DNA from: Streptomyces violaceoruber
GTDB taxonomy: Bacteria > Actinomycetota > Actinomycetes > Streptomycetales > Streptomycetaceae
NCBI RefSeq assembly: GCF_033406955.1
Contig: NZ_CP137734.1
Span: 8,370,001 to 8,434,000 of the forward strand
Direction: 5' to 3'
Length of the DNA stretch: 64,000 bases
In this document: in pieces, positions 1 to 8,536 of the stretch
Layout: the number at the start of each line of letters is the position of its first letter
Position numbering within the stretch: the first letter of the stretch is position 1
Made by a program: the position numbers and the translations under genes
The notes under the pieces: generated by a model
Seen by the model: the letters and a program-made list of their open reading frames with translations, nothing else
Told to the model about the DNA's origin: nothing
Databases searched by the model: none

Positions 1-1
1 G

Positions 2-604
2 CTGGGCAAACCGTTCGGATCGGCGAACGTCGTGTTCGTTCCCACGGCATCCGTCGCGGACCCCGGGGACCACGGGTGGGTCGTCGCGGACATGAACCGC
101 CTGCACGGCCTCGGCTGGCGGGAGTTCGACATCCTTGAGCTGAACGGCCTGCCCCAGCAGATGGTGCTCGACCGGCTGCTCCACGCCGACGTCGTCTACG
201 TCGAAGGCGGCAACCACTATCACCTCGCGCGCAGCATCACCGGCAACGGCCTGGCCGACGGCTTCCTGGAGGCGTTGCAGAGCCGTGTCTACGTGGGAGT
301 CAGCGCCGGGTCGATGATCTTCAGCCGCAATCTCACCGGACACTCCGCCGACGTCATCGGGGACGCCACGGACCTCCACGTGCTCGGTGCGACGAGCGTG
401 GAGCCGCCGTTCGGTCTCTTCGACTGGTACCTCAAGCCCCACCTCTACTCGCCCGACTTCCCCGAGCGGGACGACGCCTGGGCCGACCGGATCACCGCGC
501 GGGCGGACTTCCCGATCTACTTCATCGACGACGAGACGGCGGTGCGTGTCAGGGACGGCAAGGCGGATGTCGTTTCCGAAGGCCGGTGGCGCTTCCACCC
601 GTGA
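2..604 (+). CDS. Peptidase S51 (dipeptidase E-like), 5' end outside the window
   Basis: The reading frame is open from the first complete codon, so the true start lies left of the window; a GTG at 32 is only an internal possibility. Counting from that GTG, residues 88-93 read VGVSAGS, the S51 nucleophile elbow with Ser91. His137 in KPHLY fits the second triad residue and VEGGNHYH (57-64) matches the conserved GGN segment. S51 enzymes are cytoplasmic serine peptidases: aspartyl dipeptidases or cyanophycinase-like. The visible 200 codons match the C-terminal six-sevenths of a family member of about 230 residues. The next gene is convergent, so no operon partner is visible. The substrate cannot be told from sequence. 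Confidence 0.85.
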   Translation: MGKPFGSANVVFVPTASVADPGDHGWVVADMNRLHGLGWREFDILELNGLPQQMVLDRLLHADVVYVEGGNHYHLARSITGNGLADGFLEALQSRVYVGVSAGSMIFSRNLTGHSADVIGDATDLHVLGATSVEPPFGLFDWYLKPHLYSPDFPERDDAWADRITARADFPIYFIDDETAVRVRDGKADVVSEGRWRFHP

Positions 605-746
605 CCCGGCCCGAGCGAGCCGCTGACGCCGGCCGAAGCACCACCGTGGCAGGAACCGGCAGCTCGCTCTTCAGCCGTCGGCGCAGTTCCGCGCCGAGCA
701 CTCGGCCGGCCGGTCGGCCAGGAGGCGACGCAGTGGCGCGGACGCG

Positions 747-763
747 ACCGACCGGCGGTCGGT
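747..763. terminator. Hairpin between convergent genes
   Basis: A perfect 7-bp inverted repeat (ACCGACC / GGTCGGT, 3-nt loop) sits in the 181-bp gap between two converging genes. There is no T-run, as is common for Streptomyces terminators, so a bidirectional terminator role is inferred from position only. Confidence 0.35.
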
Positions 764-785
764 GGGCCAGATCCCGCCGCCACTG

Positions 786-2039
786 TCACCGGGGCTGCGG
801 ACCGCTCCCGTCGGCCCCCTCGGCGGGCTGGTGCTCCGCGAAGTGGCGGACGATCGCCGGGTCGAGCGGGGGAACGTCGACCGGTGTACTGCCGGAGCGC
901 AGCGAGGTCGTGGCGGCGACCGCGGCGGCGACCGCCTCGCGGGCGGCCACGGGTGAGGTCTCGGTCGGGCCTCCGGCGGCGGCGAAGCGCAGGAACTCCT
1001 CGACGAGCGCCCGGTCCGCGCCGCCGTGCGTCTCCTCGTCGGACGCCACGACCGGAACGGAGAGGTCGGCGTCGGCACGGTAGCCGGAGCGGCGCCGGTT
1101 CCACACGTCGACCCGTGCGGCATCGCCGTCGATGCCGTCGCCGAAGTTCTCCAGGCGGCCCTCGTCGCCGATGACGGTGTAGTTGCGCCAGTAGTCGGGC
1201 GTGAAGTGGCACTGCTGGTAGCTGGCGAGGACGCCGTTGTCCAGGCGGGCCAGCATCATGCTGATGTCCTCGACGTCGACGACGGGGTTGAGGTCGCGCA
1301 GGGCGGACGGCGGCCAGACCTCCGGGTCGAACCAGTCGGGCATGCGCTGACCGGGCGGCACCGTCTCCTGCGTGGCCCGGCGCGGGTTGTCGCCATAGAC
1401 GGCCAGCGCACCCTGGGCGACCACGTTGCGGGAGAAGCCCCCGGCGAGCCAGTGGACGACGTCGAGGTCGTGGGCGCCCTTCTGCAGCAGCAGACCGGTG
1501 GTGTTCGCCCGCTGCGCGTGCCAGTCCTTGAAGTAGAAGTCCCCGCCGTGGCCGACGAAGTGGCGGCACCACACCGCGCGGACGCGGCCGACCGCGCCGT
1601 CGTCGATCAGCTCGCGCATCCGGCGCAGCACGGGAAGGTGACGCAGGTTGTGGCCCACGTAGAGCCGGGTGCGGGAGCGGAACGCCGCCATGAGCAGCGC
1701 GTCGCAGTCGGCGACCGTGATGGTCAGCGGCTTCTCCACGAACACCGCCACGCCCGCCGCGAGGAAGCACAGCGCGGGTTCGGTGTGCAGGTGGTCGGGG
1801 GTGAGGACGAACACGGCGTCCAGCTCGTCGTCGAGCATCCGCTCGTACCGGTCGTGCACCACGACGTCCGCGCCGAACAGACGCCTGGCGTCCTCCCGGC
1901 CCCGCGGGTCCGGGTCGGCGCAGGACACGATCCGGGCAGCGCCGGAACGGTTCACCAGCGCGGCCATGTCCGCGCGCTGTCCGACGCCGACGACGCCGAC
2001 GCGCAGGTGCCGGTCCGGTATCTGGTCACGGGTGCTCAC
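786..2039 (-). CDS. Gfo/Idh/MocA family NAD(P)-dependent oxidoreductase
   Basis: A 417-residue cytoplasmic dehydrogenase of the glucose-fructose oxidoreductase/inositol dehydrogenase family. The N-terminal Rossmann fold shows VGVVGVGQRADMAA (14-27). The cofactor/substrate Lys lies in VEKPL (101-105). A second catalytic-site signature KGAHDLDVVHW (187-197) supplies the usual Asp/His pair. The GTG start at 2039 was chosen because GGGA lies 7 nt upstream and the Rossmann strand begins normally from there. It is the last gene of the minus-strand sugar operon, 71 bp after the ROK regulator, so it probably oxidises or isomerises a sugar released by the alpha-galactosidase upstream. The exact substrate is not visible. 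Confidence 0.88.
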   Translation of the reverse strand: MSTRDQIPDRHLRVGVVGVGQRADMAALVNRSGAARIVSCADPDPRGREDARRLFGADVVVHDRYERMLDDELDAVFVLTPDHLHTEPALCFLAAGVAVFVEKPLTITVADCDALLMAAFRSRTRLYVGHNLRHLPVLRRMRELIDDGAVGRVRAVWCRHFVGHGGDFYFKDWHAQRANTTGLLLQKGAHDLDVVHWLAGGFSRNVVAQGALAVYGDNPRRATQETVPPGQRMPDWFDPEVWPPSALRDLNPVVDVEDISMMLARLDNGVLASYQQCHFTPDYWRNYTVIGDEGRLENFGDGIDGDAARVDVWNRRRSGYRADADLSVPVVASDEETHGGADRALVEEFLRFAAAGGPTETSPVAAREAVAAAVAATTSLRSGSTPVDVPPLDPAIVRHFAEHQPAEGADGSGPQPR

Positions 2040-2110
2040 TGGGCTGTCCCTTCGTTCCTGTCGGGTGTTGGTGTTGCGTACGAGCGCCGGGTGCGTGCCC
2101 GGCCCTGTCG

Positions 2111-3268
2111 TTACCGCCGGGGTGCGGTCGGCGCCGCCAGACCGTCGCTCAGCAGCCGGCTGTCGACCTCGTCCAGGGCCAGCCGCACCGCCCCCAGCGC
2201 CACGCTCTCGTCGCCGAGCGTGGAGGCGCGCAGCTCCGGCATCCGCAGACAGTGCTTGGTCAGCTCGCGGTGCAGGGGACCGAGGACCACGTCGGCGGAC
2301 CGGGAGAACCCGCCGCCGTAGACGACGACCTGCGGGTCCAGGGCGAGGACCAGGGCGGCCACCCCCACCGCGAGGTCGCGGGTGTAGCGCCGGACGGCCG
2401 TCCGGGCGTCCCGGTCGCCGTCCCGGGCGGCCTGGAAGACCCAGGCCGCCGCCTCGCCCTCCGCGGCGGTCGCCGGCATCCCGGGGCAGGACTGCAGGTG
2501 GTCGGGCGCGGTGAGCCACCGTACGGCCTTGAGCGCGCCGATCTCTCCCGCGGCGCCGCCGTGGCCCCGGCGCAGGGTGCCGTCGAGGATGAGACCGGCG
2601 CCGGTGCGCAGACCGGCGAGGAGGTACACGATGTCGTCGGCGTCCTGCGCGACGCCCCGCCACCGTTCGGCGACGGCGGCCAGCTTGCAGTCGTTCTCCA
2701 CCTGTACGGGGCAGGAGAACCGGGTGCCGAGGTGGGCGGCCGGGTCGGCCTCGCTCCAGCCGGGCAGCGGGCTGGACAGCGAGGTCCGGCCGCTGCGGTC
2801 GACCGGACCGGTCACCCCGACGGTCACGGCCCAGATGTCGCCCGCGGCCATGCCCGCGCTCGCCAGCACCTCGTCGACGACCCGGTCCACCGCCGCCAGC
2901 CGCTCGGCGGGCGCCGCCTCCGGGGCGGCCGGGTGGCGCACCGTGCGCACCAGGTTCCCCTCCAGATCGCTGAGGATCACGAGGATCTTGTGCACGCCGA
3001 TGTCGATGCCCAGCACGTGCCCGGCGGTGGCCCTGAACCGGTACCGGCGCGCGGGACGCCCCACCACACTGCTGGCCCCCGGCTCCTCCACCTCCGCCCA
3101 GCCGTCGGCGACCAGGGACTGCACCAGCACGTCCACCGCGGGACGGGACAGGCCGGAGCGGGACGCCAGCTCGGTGACCGTGGAGGGCGGGTTGCCGCGC
3201 AGTGCTCCCACGATGGACAGCTGGTTCATCTCACGCATCCGGGACATGTCCGTTCCGGTCGTCGCCAT
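2111..3268 (-). CDS. ROK family transcriptional regulator
   Basis: A 385-residue regulator with an N-terminal winged helix-turn-helix (about residues 25-62, VTELASRSGLSRPAVDVLVQ) and a C-terminal ROK sugar-kinase-like domain starting at GIDIGVHKI (87-95). The ROK signature reads GLRTGAGLILDG followed by a GHGGAAGEIG motif. The cysteine-rich zinc site of typical ROK proteins (CxCGxxGCxE) is not present: the equivalent stretch has a single Cys (LQSCPGMPAT). ATG 3268 is preferred over an upstream GTG because AGGGAG lies 7 nt before it. It sits inside the galactoside operon, between the GH36 enzyme and the dehydrogenase, so it is the likely local repressor. The AT-rich stretch just upstream (3304-3332) could hold an operator. 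Confidence 0.88.
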   Translation of the reverse strand: MATTGTDMSRMREMNQLSIVGALRGNPPSTVTELASRSGLSRPAVDVLVQSLVADGWAEVEEPGASSVVGRPARRYRFRATAGHVLGIDIGVHKILVILSDLEGNLVRTVRHPAAPEAAPAERLAAVDRVVDEVLASAGMAAGDIWAVTVGVTGPVDRSGRTSLSSPLPGWSEADPAAHLGTRFSCPVQVENDCKLAAVAERWRGVAQDADDIVYLLAGLRTGAGLILDGTLRRGHGGAAGEIGALKAVRWLTAPDHLQSCPGMPATAAEGEAAAWVFQAARDGDRDARTAVRRYTRDLAVGVAALVLALDPQVVVYGGGFSRSADVVLGPLHRELTKHCLRMPELRASTLGDESVALGAVRLALDEVDSRLLSDGLAAPTAPRR

Positions 3269-3360
3269 GTTGGTGCTCCCTGGAGGCGTTGCGGTGGCCA
3301 CCGCCGAATATTGCTGAAGAGTTTACTAATTCGTGGCGGTGGCCGCGTGCGGGTACGAGG

Positions 3361-4860
3361 TCAGGCGAGGGGATAGCGCTGCTCGTCGCCGGGGGTCACG
3401 GCCGCGCCGAAGTCCACCTCCCGGCCGTCGAGCGCGAAGCGGTAGCGCCCGAGCCGGCGCACCTCCGGGCGGCCGGTCAAGTACGCCTCCATCGCCTTCA
3501 GTTCCTCCGGGAGCAGCCATCCCGGCGGGTCGGATACGGCCCGGAAACCGCACACGTCGGCCAGGTCGCGCAGCAGCCCCTGCTGCTGCTCGGTCAGCAG
3601 GTTCAGGCGGCTGCGGAAGTACACGACGTCCGGGTCGACCTCCAGCAGCGGTGACTGCCACAACCGGTGCACCGTGTTGACGACGGCGTTGCGGGCCAGC
3701 GCGTCGGACGGGTCCCGGGTGGCGTAGTGCTCCCACATCGGCGCGACGTCGGGGCCGCTGCGGATGGCGTCGACCAGCCCCAGCGAGGGCAGCAGCGGGG
3801 CGCCGCTGCCGAGGAGGTAGGCGTCCGGGCCCGCCGCCTCCCGGACGATCGAGAGGCCGGTGCGGTAGGCCTCCTCGCGGCCCACGTCGGCGAAACGCAC
3901 TCCGGGCACGGCGCCGGCGCCGACGAAGTCGAGCTTGAGGTAGGTGAACCCCCACTCCCGGACGACCCGGCGGATCGTCTCGCGCAGGTGCTCCTGCGCC
4001 GCGGGCAGCGTGAGGTCGAGCGTCCAGTAGCCGACGCCCCAGTTGTGCCCGGCGACCACCGGCTCGCCGCGCCCGTCGCGCAGCAGCAGCTCCGGCCGCT
4101 GCCGGGCGGTACGGGAGCCGGGCAGGACGATGAACGGGGCGATCCACAGTCCGGGCCGCAGCCCGGCGTCCGTGATCCGGTCGGCCAGCGCCCGCATCCC
4201 GGACGGGAACTTGTCGTTGGCCTCCCAGTCGCCCACCGCCCGCTCCCAGCCGTCGTCGACCTGGACGACGTCGAAGGGCAGGCCGCGCAGCGCCGTGACG
4301 TCCTTGGTGAGCTGCTCCTCGGTGATGCTCTCGTAGTACGCGTACCAGCTGCACCACACGTTGCCCGCCCGCTTGTCGCTGCGCCCGAGCCGGTCGCCGA
4401 GGTGCCGCGCGTAGGCGGCGAACACCTCCTCCTCGCTGCCGAGGGCGAGGAACCAGGGCGCTCCGTCGCGCTCGCACCACCCGGTGAGGGTGTCCCGGTC
4501 GGCGGTCAGGCGGGGGACGTCGAGGCCGAGCGCGCCGAGCAGCAGCACCCGCCCGTCCGGCCCCTCCAGGGCGGCGACGGCCGACGAGTGGTGGCGGGCG
4601 GGATCGTCCCACACGGTGTCGTCGGCGGTCAGACGGCGTTCGGCGCTCTCGATCCGCAGCGGCGCCTCGGAGAGCCGGCGCCAGCCGCACGGGCTCCACG
4701 AGTTGTGGCCGTGGCGGTAGAAGAGCGCGTCCCCGAGACCGTGGAGCACGGCCGTCCGGCCGGGTGGCAGCAGCAGACCGCCTTCCACGGCTCGGGGCGG
4801 CGCGTCGCCTGCGAGCTCGACGGCGAGGGTGCGCCCGCCGAGTTCTACGAGCTGGGCCAT
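3361..4860 (-). CDS. GH36 alpha-galactosidase
   Basis: A 499-residue glycoside hydrolase of family 36 (melibiase clan GH-D). The (beta/alpha)8 barrel starts near WCSWYAYY (169-176). VVQVDDGWE (198-206) is the conserved aspartate pair. YLKLDF (307-312) carries the predicted nucleophile Asp311 and RSGPDV (367-372) the acid/base Asp371. It would release alpha-linked galactose from melibiose/raffinose-type sugars. There is no signal peptide, so it acts on imported oligosaccharides. ATG 4860 has AAGGAGA 5 nt upstream; an in-frame extension upstream is only translated repeat DNA. Neighbours are the binding protein upstream and the ROK regulator downstream. The length is shorter than the approximately 700-residue GH36 subgroup but normal for the compact bacterial type. 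Confidence 0.9.
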   Translation of the reverse strand: MAQLVELGGRTLAVELAGDAPPRAVEGGLLLPPGRTAVLHGLGDALFYRHGHNSWSPCGWRRLSEAPLRIESAERRLTADDTVWDDPARHHSSAVAALEGPDGRVLLLGALGLDVPRLTADRDTLTGWCERDGAPWFLALGSEEEVFAAYARHLGDRLGRSDKRAGNVWCSWYAYYESITEEQLTKDVTALRGLPFDVVQVDDGWERAVGDWEANDKFPSGMRALADRITDAGLRPGLWIAPFIVLPGSRTARQRPELLLRDGRGEPVVAGHNWGVGYWTLDLTLPAAQEHLRETIRRVVREWGFTYLKLDFVGAGAVPGVRFADVGREEAYRTGLSIVREAAGPDAYLLGSGAPLLPSLGLVDAIRSGPDVAPMWEHYATRDPSDALARNAVVNTVHRLWQSPLLEVDPDVVYFRSRLNLLTEQQQGLLRDLADVCGFRAVSDPPGWLLPEELKAMEAYLTGRPEVRRLGRYRFALDGREVDFGAAVTPGDEQRYPLA

Positions 4861-4874
4861 GGGTCTCCTTGCGT

Positions 4875-4954
4875 TGCGGTACCTGCGGTACGGGTGGGGC
4901 TTGCGGTACGGATGGACTCCGCGGTGCGGACAGGGACAGGGGTGCGTGCGGTAC
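4875..4954. repeat. Irregular direct repeat TGCGGTAC, four exact copies
   Basis: TGCGGTAC occurs exactly at 4875, 4884, 4902 and 4947, with degenerate copies around 4921 (GCGGTGCGG) and 4964. It fills the 126-bp gap between the binding-protein gene and the alpha-galactosidase gene. The repeats have no fixed period, so slippage debris or a regulator-binding array are both possible. Confidence 0.6.
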
Positions 4955-4986
4955 GGGGAGGCCTGCGCGTACGCGGTGGGCACCCC

Positions 4987-6336
4987 CTAGTCGAAGAGGC
5001 CGTTCACCTTGCCGTTGACCGACTCCAGGGCATCGGCGGCGTCCTCCTGGCCGAGGATCGCCGACTGGATGGCGTCCTGCACGAGAGGACTGATCTCGGT
5101 GCCGTGCTCGGTGACGGGAAGCTGGAAGGTGACGCCCTTCGTCCCGACGGCGTCGGTGAAGGCGCGCACGTCGTCACCGTCGGCCTCGTGTGCGGCGAGG
5201 GCCTTCTCGGTGGAACTCTTCAGCGCGGGAAAGACGACACCGTGCGCGGCGACCCGGTCCTGGCAGTCGGCCGACGCGAGGTACTTGACCCACTTCCACG
5301 CCTCCTCCTTGTGGTCCGTGCCGGCCCAGACGGAGTCCGCGAGGCCGTTGAGGGCGCTCTTGCGGCCGGCCGGGCCGACCGGCATCGCCGCGAACCCGAA
5401 GTCCTGCTTGACCTTGGGCCCGGTGAAGCTGGAGACGGTGAAGGAGCCCGCGAGCGACATGGCGCCCTTCCCGGCGATGAGCAGTTCGGTCCTGGCCACG
5501 CTCGACTGCTGGTCGAGGCGGGGCGCGTAGCCCTTGTCGATCAGGTGCCGGAACCACGAGACGGTCTCGGCGAGTCTGGGGTCGTCGAACTTGTAGTGCG
5601 TGCCCCAGGGGTTCTTGTCGAGGTACTCGAACCCGTTGGCGGCGGCGAAGTTGCCCCAGCCGTTCTGGCCCTGGGCGCCGTCGGCCCATTCGGGCAGGAA
5701 GCCGTAGACCTCCACGTGGTCCTTGTCGAAGGCGGGGTCGAGACCGTTGCGGCCCTCGCTGTCCACCGTGGCCCTGGCGATCACCTGCTCCAGGGTGCCG
5801 CCGTCCGCCGGGTTCCACGTCAGGTCGTTCAGGGCGGCGAGGTCCACGCCCTGCCTCTTCAGCATGTCGGTGTTGTAGACGACGGCCATGGTGTCCCAGT
5901 CCTTGGGCAGGCCGTAGCGCTTGTCGTCCTTCACCCAGGTGTCGGCGAGGCCCGCCTGGTAGGCGGAGACGTCGAGCCCGTCCCGCTCCACGTAGGGCTG
6001 GAGGTCCAGGAGCTGGTTGCCGGCGGCGAACTGCGGATAGTAGGTGGCCTGGTTGGTCCACACGTCGGGCGCCTCGCCGGAGACCAGTTGCGTGGTGAGG
6101 TTCTGCCAGTACTGGTTCCACGCGGTCTGCGTGATCCTGACCGCGATGTCCGGGTTGGCCTTCTCGAAGGCGGTCGCGCACTCCTGGTAGGCGGGGAGCT
6201 GGAGGTCGTCCCACAGCCAGTAGTCGACGGTGGTCCGCCCGTCGCCCGCCTCGTCGGAGCTGCCGCAGGAGACGAGAGTGGTGAGGGCAGTCAGACACAG
6301 CAGGGCCGCGCCGGCGCGCAGGTGTCGGGGTCTCAT
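4987..6336 (-). CDS. ABC transporter sugar-binding lipoprotein
   Basis: A 449-residue extracellular solute-binding protein of family 1 (MalE/MsmE type). It has a lipoprotein signal: RPRHLR, a hydrophobic core (8-20), then lipobox LVSC with Cys24 as the acylation site. The mature part has the usual two-lobe features, for example TTQLVSGEAPDVW and the C-terminal SNP-like stretch LNGLADSVWAGTDHKEEAWKWVKYLA. It would capture an oligosaccharide outside the membrane and pass it to the two permeases encoded upstream. The gene lies 64 bp after the MalG-type permease and 126 bp before the GH36 gene, so an alpha-galactoside is the inferred ligand. Atypically, it follows rather than precedes its permeases. 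Confidence 0.92.
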   Translation of the reverse strand: MRPRHLRAGAALLCLTALTTLVSCGSSDEAGDGRTTVDYWLWDDLQLPAYQECATAFEKANPDIAVRITQTAWNQYWQNLTTQLVSGEAPDVWTNQATYYPQFAAGNQLLDLQPYVERDGLDVSAYQAGLADTWVKDDKRYGLPKDWDTMAVVYNTDMLKRQGVDLAALNDLTWNPADGGTLEQVIARATVDSEGRNGLDPAFDKDHVEVYGFLPEWADGAQGQNGWGNFAAANGFEYLDKNPWGTHYKFDDPRLAETVSWFRHLIDKGYAPRLDQQSSVARTELLIAGKGAMSLAGSFTVSSFTGPKVKQDFGFAAMPVGPAGRKSALNGLADSVWAGTDHKEEAWKWVKYLASADCQDRVAAHGVVFPALKSSTEKALAAHEADGDDVRAFTDAVGTKGVTFQLPVTEHGTEISPLVQDAIQSAILGQEDAADALESVNGKVNGLFD

Positions 6337-6400
6337 CGCGAGGGGCCTTCCTGGCTCGTACGGGATCGGTGGGGGCGGGCGGTGGCTCCGCGGGGGCGGG

Positions 6401-7291
6401 TCACTTCATGCCGGTGAAGTTCAGGGACTCGACGAGCCGGCGGCCGAGGAGGATCAGGAGGACGAGCACGGGCAGCACGGAGAGGGCGGACCCCGCCATC
6501 AGTCCGGTCCAGTCGGGCTGGGTGTTGGGCGACTGCTGCTGGAAGATGCCGAGGGCGACGGTGAGTACCCGCGTCTCCTCGTCCCGGCCGGACAGCAGCG
6601 GCCACAGGTAGTCCTTCCAGGCCCACACCGTGGTGGTGAGTCCGACGGTGAGCAGCGGGCCCCGGGTCATGGGCATCACCACCCGCCAGAAGATCCCCCA
6701 GGGACCCACGCCGTCCAGGATCGCGGCCTCCTCCACCTCGCGGGGGACCGACAGGAAGAACTGCCGCAGGAAGAAGACCGCGAACGGCGTCATCAGCACG
6801 CTCGGCGCGACCATGCCGACGAAGGTGTTCAGCCAGCCCAGGTCCTTCACCAGCACGAAGTTGGGCAGCACGGTGAAGATCGGGGGCACCATCAGCGCGG
6901 CGATCAGCACCCCGAAGACCAGGTCTCGGCCGGGGAAGCGCAGCCGGGCGAAGGCGTAGCCGGCCATCGCGCAGAACAGCGTCTGCAGCACGGCGATCAG
7001 CCCGCTGTAGACCACCGAGTTGAGCAGGTACCGCAGGAAGTCGACCTGCGCGCCGGAGCCCCCGGCCGCCACGGCTTCCTCCTGGCTGGTCAGTCCCAGC
7101 ACCCGCAGGAAGTTGATCATCGTGGGGTGGTCCGGGACCAGCCCGGTGGAATCGGTGTACAGGTCGGCCGCCGGGGTCAGCGCGGTGCGGACCATCCAGT
7201 AGAAGGGGAAGACGGTCGCGAACAGCGCGACGACGAGCAGGGCCCACGCGGCGATCCGGCCGGGGGAGACTCTGGTCCTGATGCGTGTCAT
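6401..7291 (-). CDS. Carbohydrate ABC permease, MalG type
   Basis: A 296-residue integral membrane protein with about six transmembrane helices (first at 13-33). The cytoplasmic EAA loop reads EAAILDGVGPWGIFWRVVMP (189-208), the docking site for the ABC ATPase. It pairs with the MalF-type permease upstream, whose stop is 10 bp away. No ATP-binding subunit is encoded in this operon. In Streptomyces, several sugar importers share one MsiK-type ATPase encoded elsewhere, and that is the expected partner here by inference. Confidence 0.92.
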   Translation of the reverse strand: MTRIRTRVSPGRIAAWALLVVALFATVFPFYWMVRTALTPAADLYTDSTGLVPDHPTMINFLRVLGLTSQEEAVAAGGSGAQVDFLRYLLNSVVYSGLIAVLQTLFCAMAGYAFARLRFPGRDLVFGVLIAALMVPPIFTVLPNFVLVKDLGWLNTFVGMVAPSVLMTPFAVFFLRQFFLSVPREVEEAAILDGVGPWGIFWRVVMPMTRGPLLTVGLTTTVWAWKDYLWPLLSGRDEETRVLTVALGIFQQQSPNTQPDWTGLMAGSALSVLPVLVLLILLGRRLVESLNFTGMK

Positions 7292-7301
7292 GGTCTGCTC
7301 C

Positions 7302-8255
7302 TCAGGCCAGGTCCGAGCGGGAAGCGCGCAGCAGGCGCATCTGTACGGCCGTCAGTACGCCGAGGATGAGCGCGAGCACCACGGCCACGGCGGAGGCGTA
7401 GCCCATGTGGAAGTTGGTGAAGGCCTGTTCGTAGATGTAGTAGTAGATGACCCGGGTGGCGCTGACCGGCCCGCCCTTGGTGGTCACGGCGATCGTGTCG
7501 AAGATCTGGAACGAGCCGATGAGCGACACCACCAGCACCAGCGAGAGCACCGGCCGCAGCAGCGGCAGCGTGATCCTCGTGAACATCCGCCACTCACCGG
7601 CCCCGTCCAGCGAGGCGCTCTCGTAGAGGTACTGCGGGACCTGAAGCATGCCGGCGTAGAGCAGCAGCGCCGTGTAGCCGGTGTAGGCCCAGGTGTTGAC
7701 CGCGGCCACGCTCGGCATCGCCCAGTCGGGGGAGGTGAAGAAGCCCGTGGTGCCCATGCCCATGGCGTTCAGTACATGGTTGACCAGGCCGAGGTTGGTG
7801 TCGAGCAGCCACATCCACAGCAGGCCCACGGTCACGTTGGGTACCAGCCAGGGGACCAGCAGCATCGCCCGCAGTGCCACCGATCGGGTCAGACGGTGCA
7901 TCAGCGTCGCCAGGACCAGTGCCAGCAGGGTCTGCGACACGATGTTCACCAGGACGTAGTAGCCGGTGACCTGCAGTGCGTTCCAGAACTGCTCGTCGCC
8001 GATCAGCCGGCTGTAGTTGTCCCCGCCGACGAAGTCGGGCGTGGCGATGAGGCTGTAGTCGGTGAGCGAGTAGTAGATGCCCCGCACGGTCGGATACGCG
8101 TAGAAGAGCGCGAAGCCGAGCAGGGCCGGCGCCAGGAACAGCCACGCCGCCTTCCGGTCGTCGCGGGGCCGGCGAGTCCGGCGCGGCGCCGAGGCCCCGC
8201 CCGGCGACGTACCGGCACCTGGATGCGGTGGCGCCACCGCCGTGTGTGCGCCCAT
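7302..8255 (-). CDS. Carbohydrate ABC permease, MalF type
   Basis: A 317-residue membrane permease with a basic, proline-rich cytoplasmic N-terminus (1-34) followed by six predicted transmembrane segments beginning KAAWLFLAPALLGFALFY. A degenerate EAA loop lies at YESASLDGAGEWRMFTRITL. ATG 8255 was chosen because GGAGGGG sits 4 nt upstream; a longer in-frame extension lacks a ribosome site. It is the first gene of the six-gene operon that continues with the second permease, binding protein, GH36, ROK regulator and dehydrogenase. A perfect TTGACA box lies about 90 bp upstream. Confidence 0.9.
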   Translation of the reverse strand: MGAHTAVAPPHPGAGTSPGGASAPRRTRRPRDDRKAAWLFLAPALLGFALFYAYPTVRGIYYSLTDYSLIATPDFVGGDNYSRLIGDEQFWNALQVTGYYVLVNIVSQTLLALVLATLMHRLTRSVALRAMLLVPWLVPNVTVGLLWMWLLDTNLGLVNHVLNAMGMGTTGFFTSPDWAMPSVAAVNTWAYTGYTALLLYAGMLQVPQYLYESASLDGAGEWRMFTRITLPLLRPVLSLVLVVSLIGSFQIFDTIAVTTKGGPVSATRVIYYYIYEQAFTNFHMGYASAVAVVLALILGVLTAVQMRLLRASRSDLA

Positions 8256-8315
8256 GGTTCCCCTCCGAAGGGATTCGCGCCGCACCTCTTGCCAGTGGGG
8301 CACCGTGGACAACAT

Positions 8316-8344
8316 ATTGATGAGCAAGAGCGAAACTTTGTCAA
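8316..8344 (-). promoter_or_regulatory. Candidate promoter of the galactoside operon
   Basis: On the minus strand a perfect -35 hexamer TTGACA (8344-8339) is followed after 17 nt by ATCAAT (8321-8316), a 3/6 match to -10. It lies about 60 bp upstream of the first operon gene in a locally AT-richer stretch. The -10 is weak, so only the -35 is convincing. Confidence 0.4.
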
Positions 8345-8536
8345 TGCTGTCGCATAACGACGAGGCGGGTCGGCAGGCCAGGCACCGTCGGGCGGCTGAC
8401 TCCCCATCCGTTCCCGGAGGCTGAGCCCATGCGCACTCTCAGACCGCGACGCGGAAGACGGCTGCCTTCCGCAACGCCGAGGGCAGCCCGGATCGCCGTG
8501 AACGGGCGGTCACGTGATCGTCTCCGGCCCCGCGGG

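Noticed and set aside
4861..4983. Repeat-rich N-terminal extension of the alpha-galactosidase
   Set aside because: It would translate the TGCGGTAC repeats into His/Tyr/Pro-rich sequence before the usual start; AAGGAGA supports ATG 4860.
3667..6417. A 916-codon open frame on the plus strand
   Set aside because: It runs antisense to the alpha-galactosidase and binding-protein genes, both supported by clear motifs.
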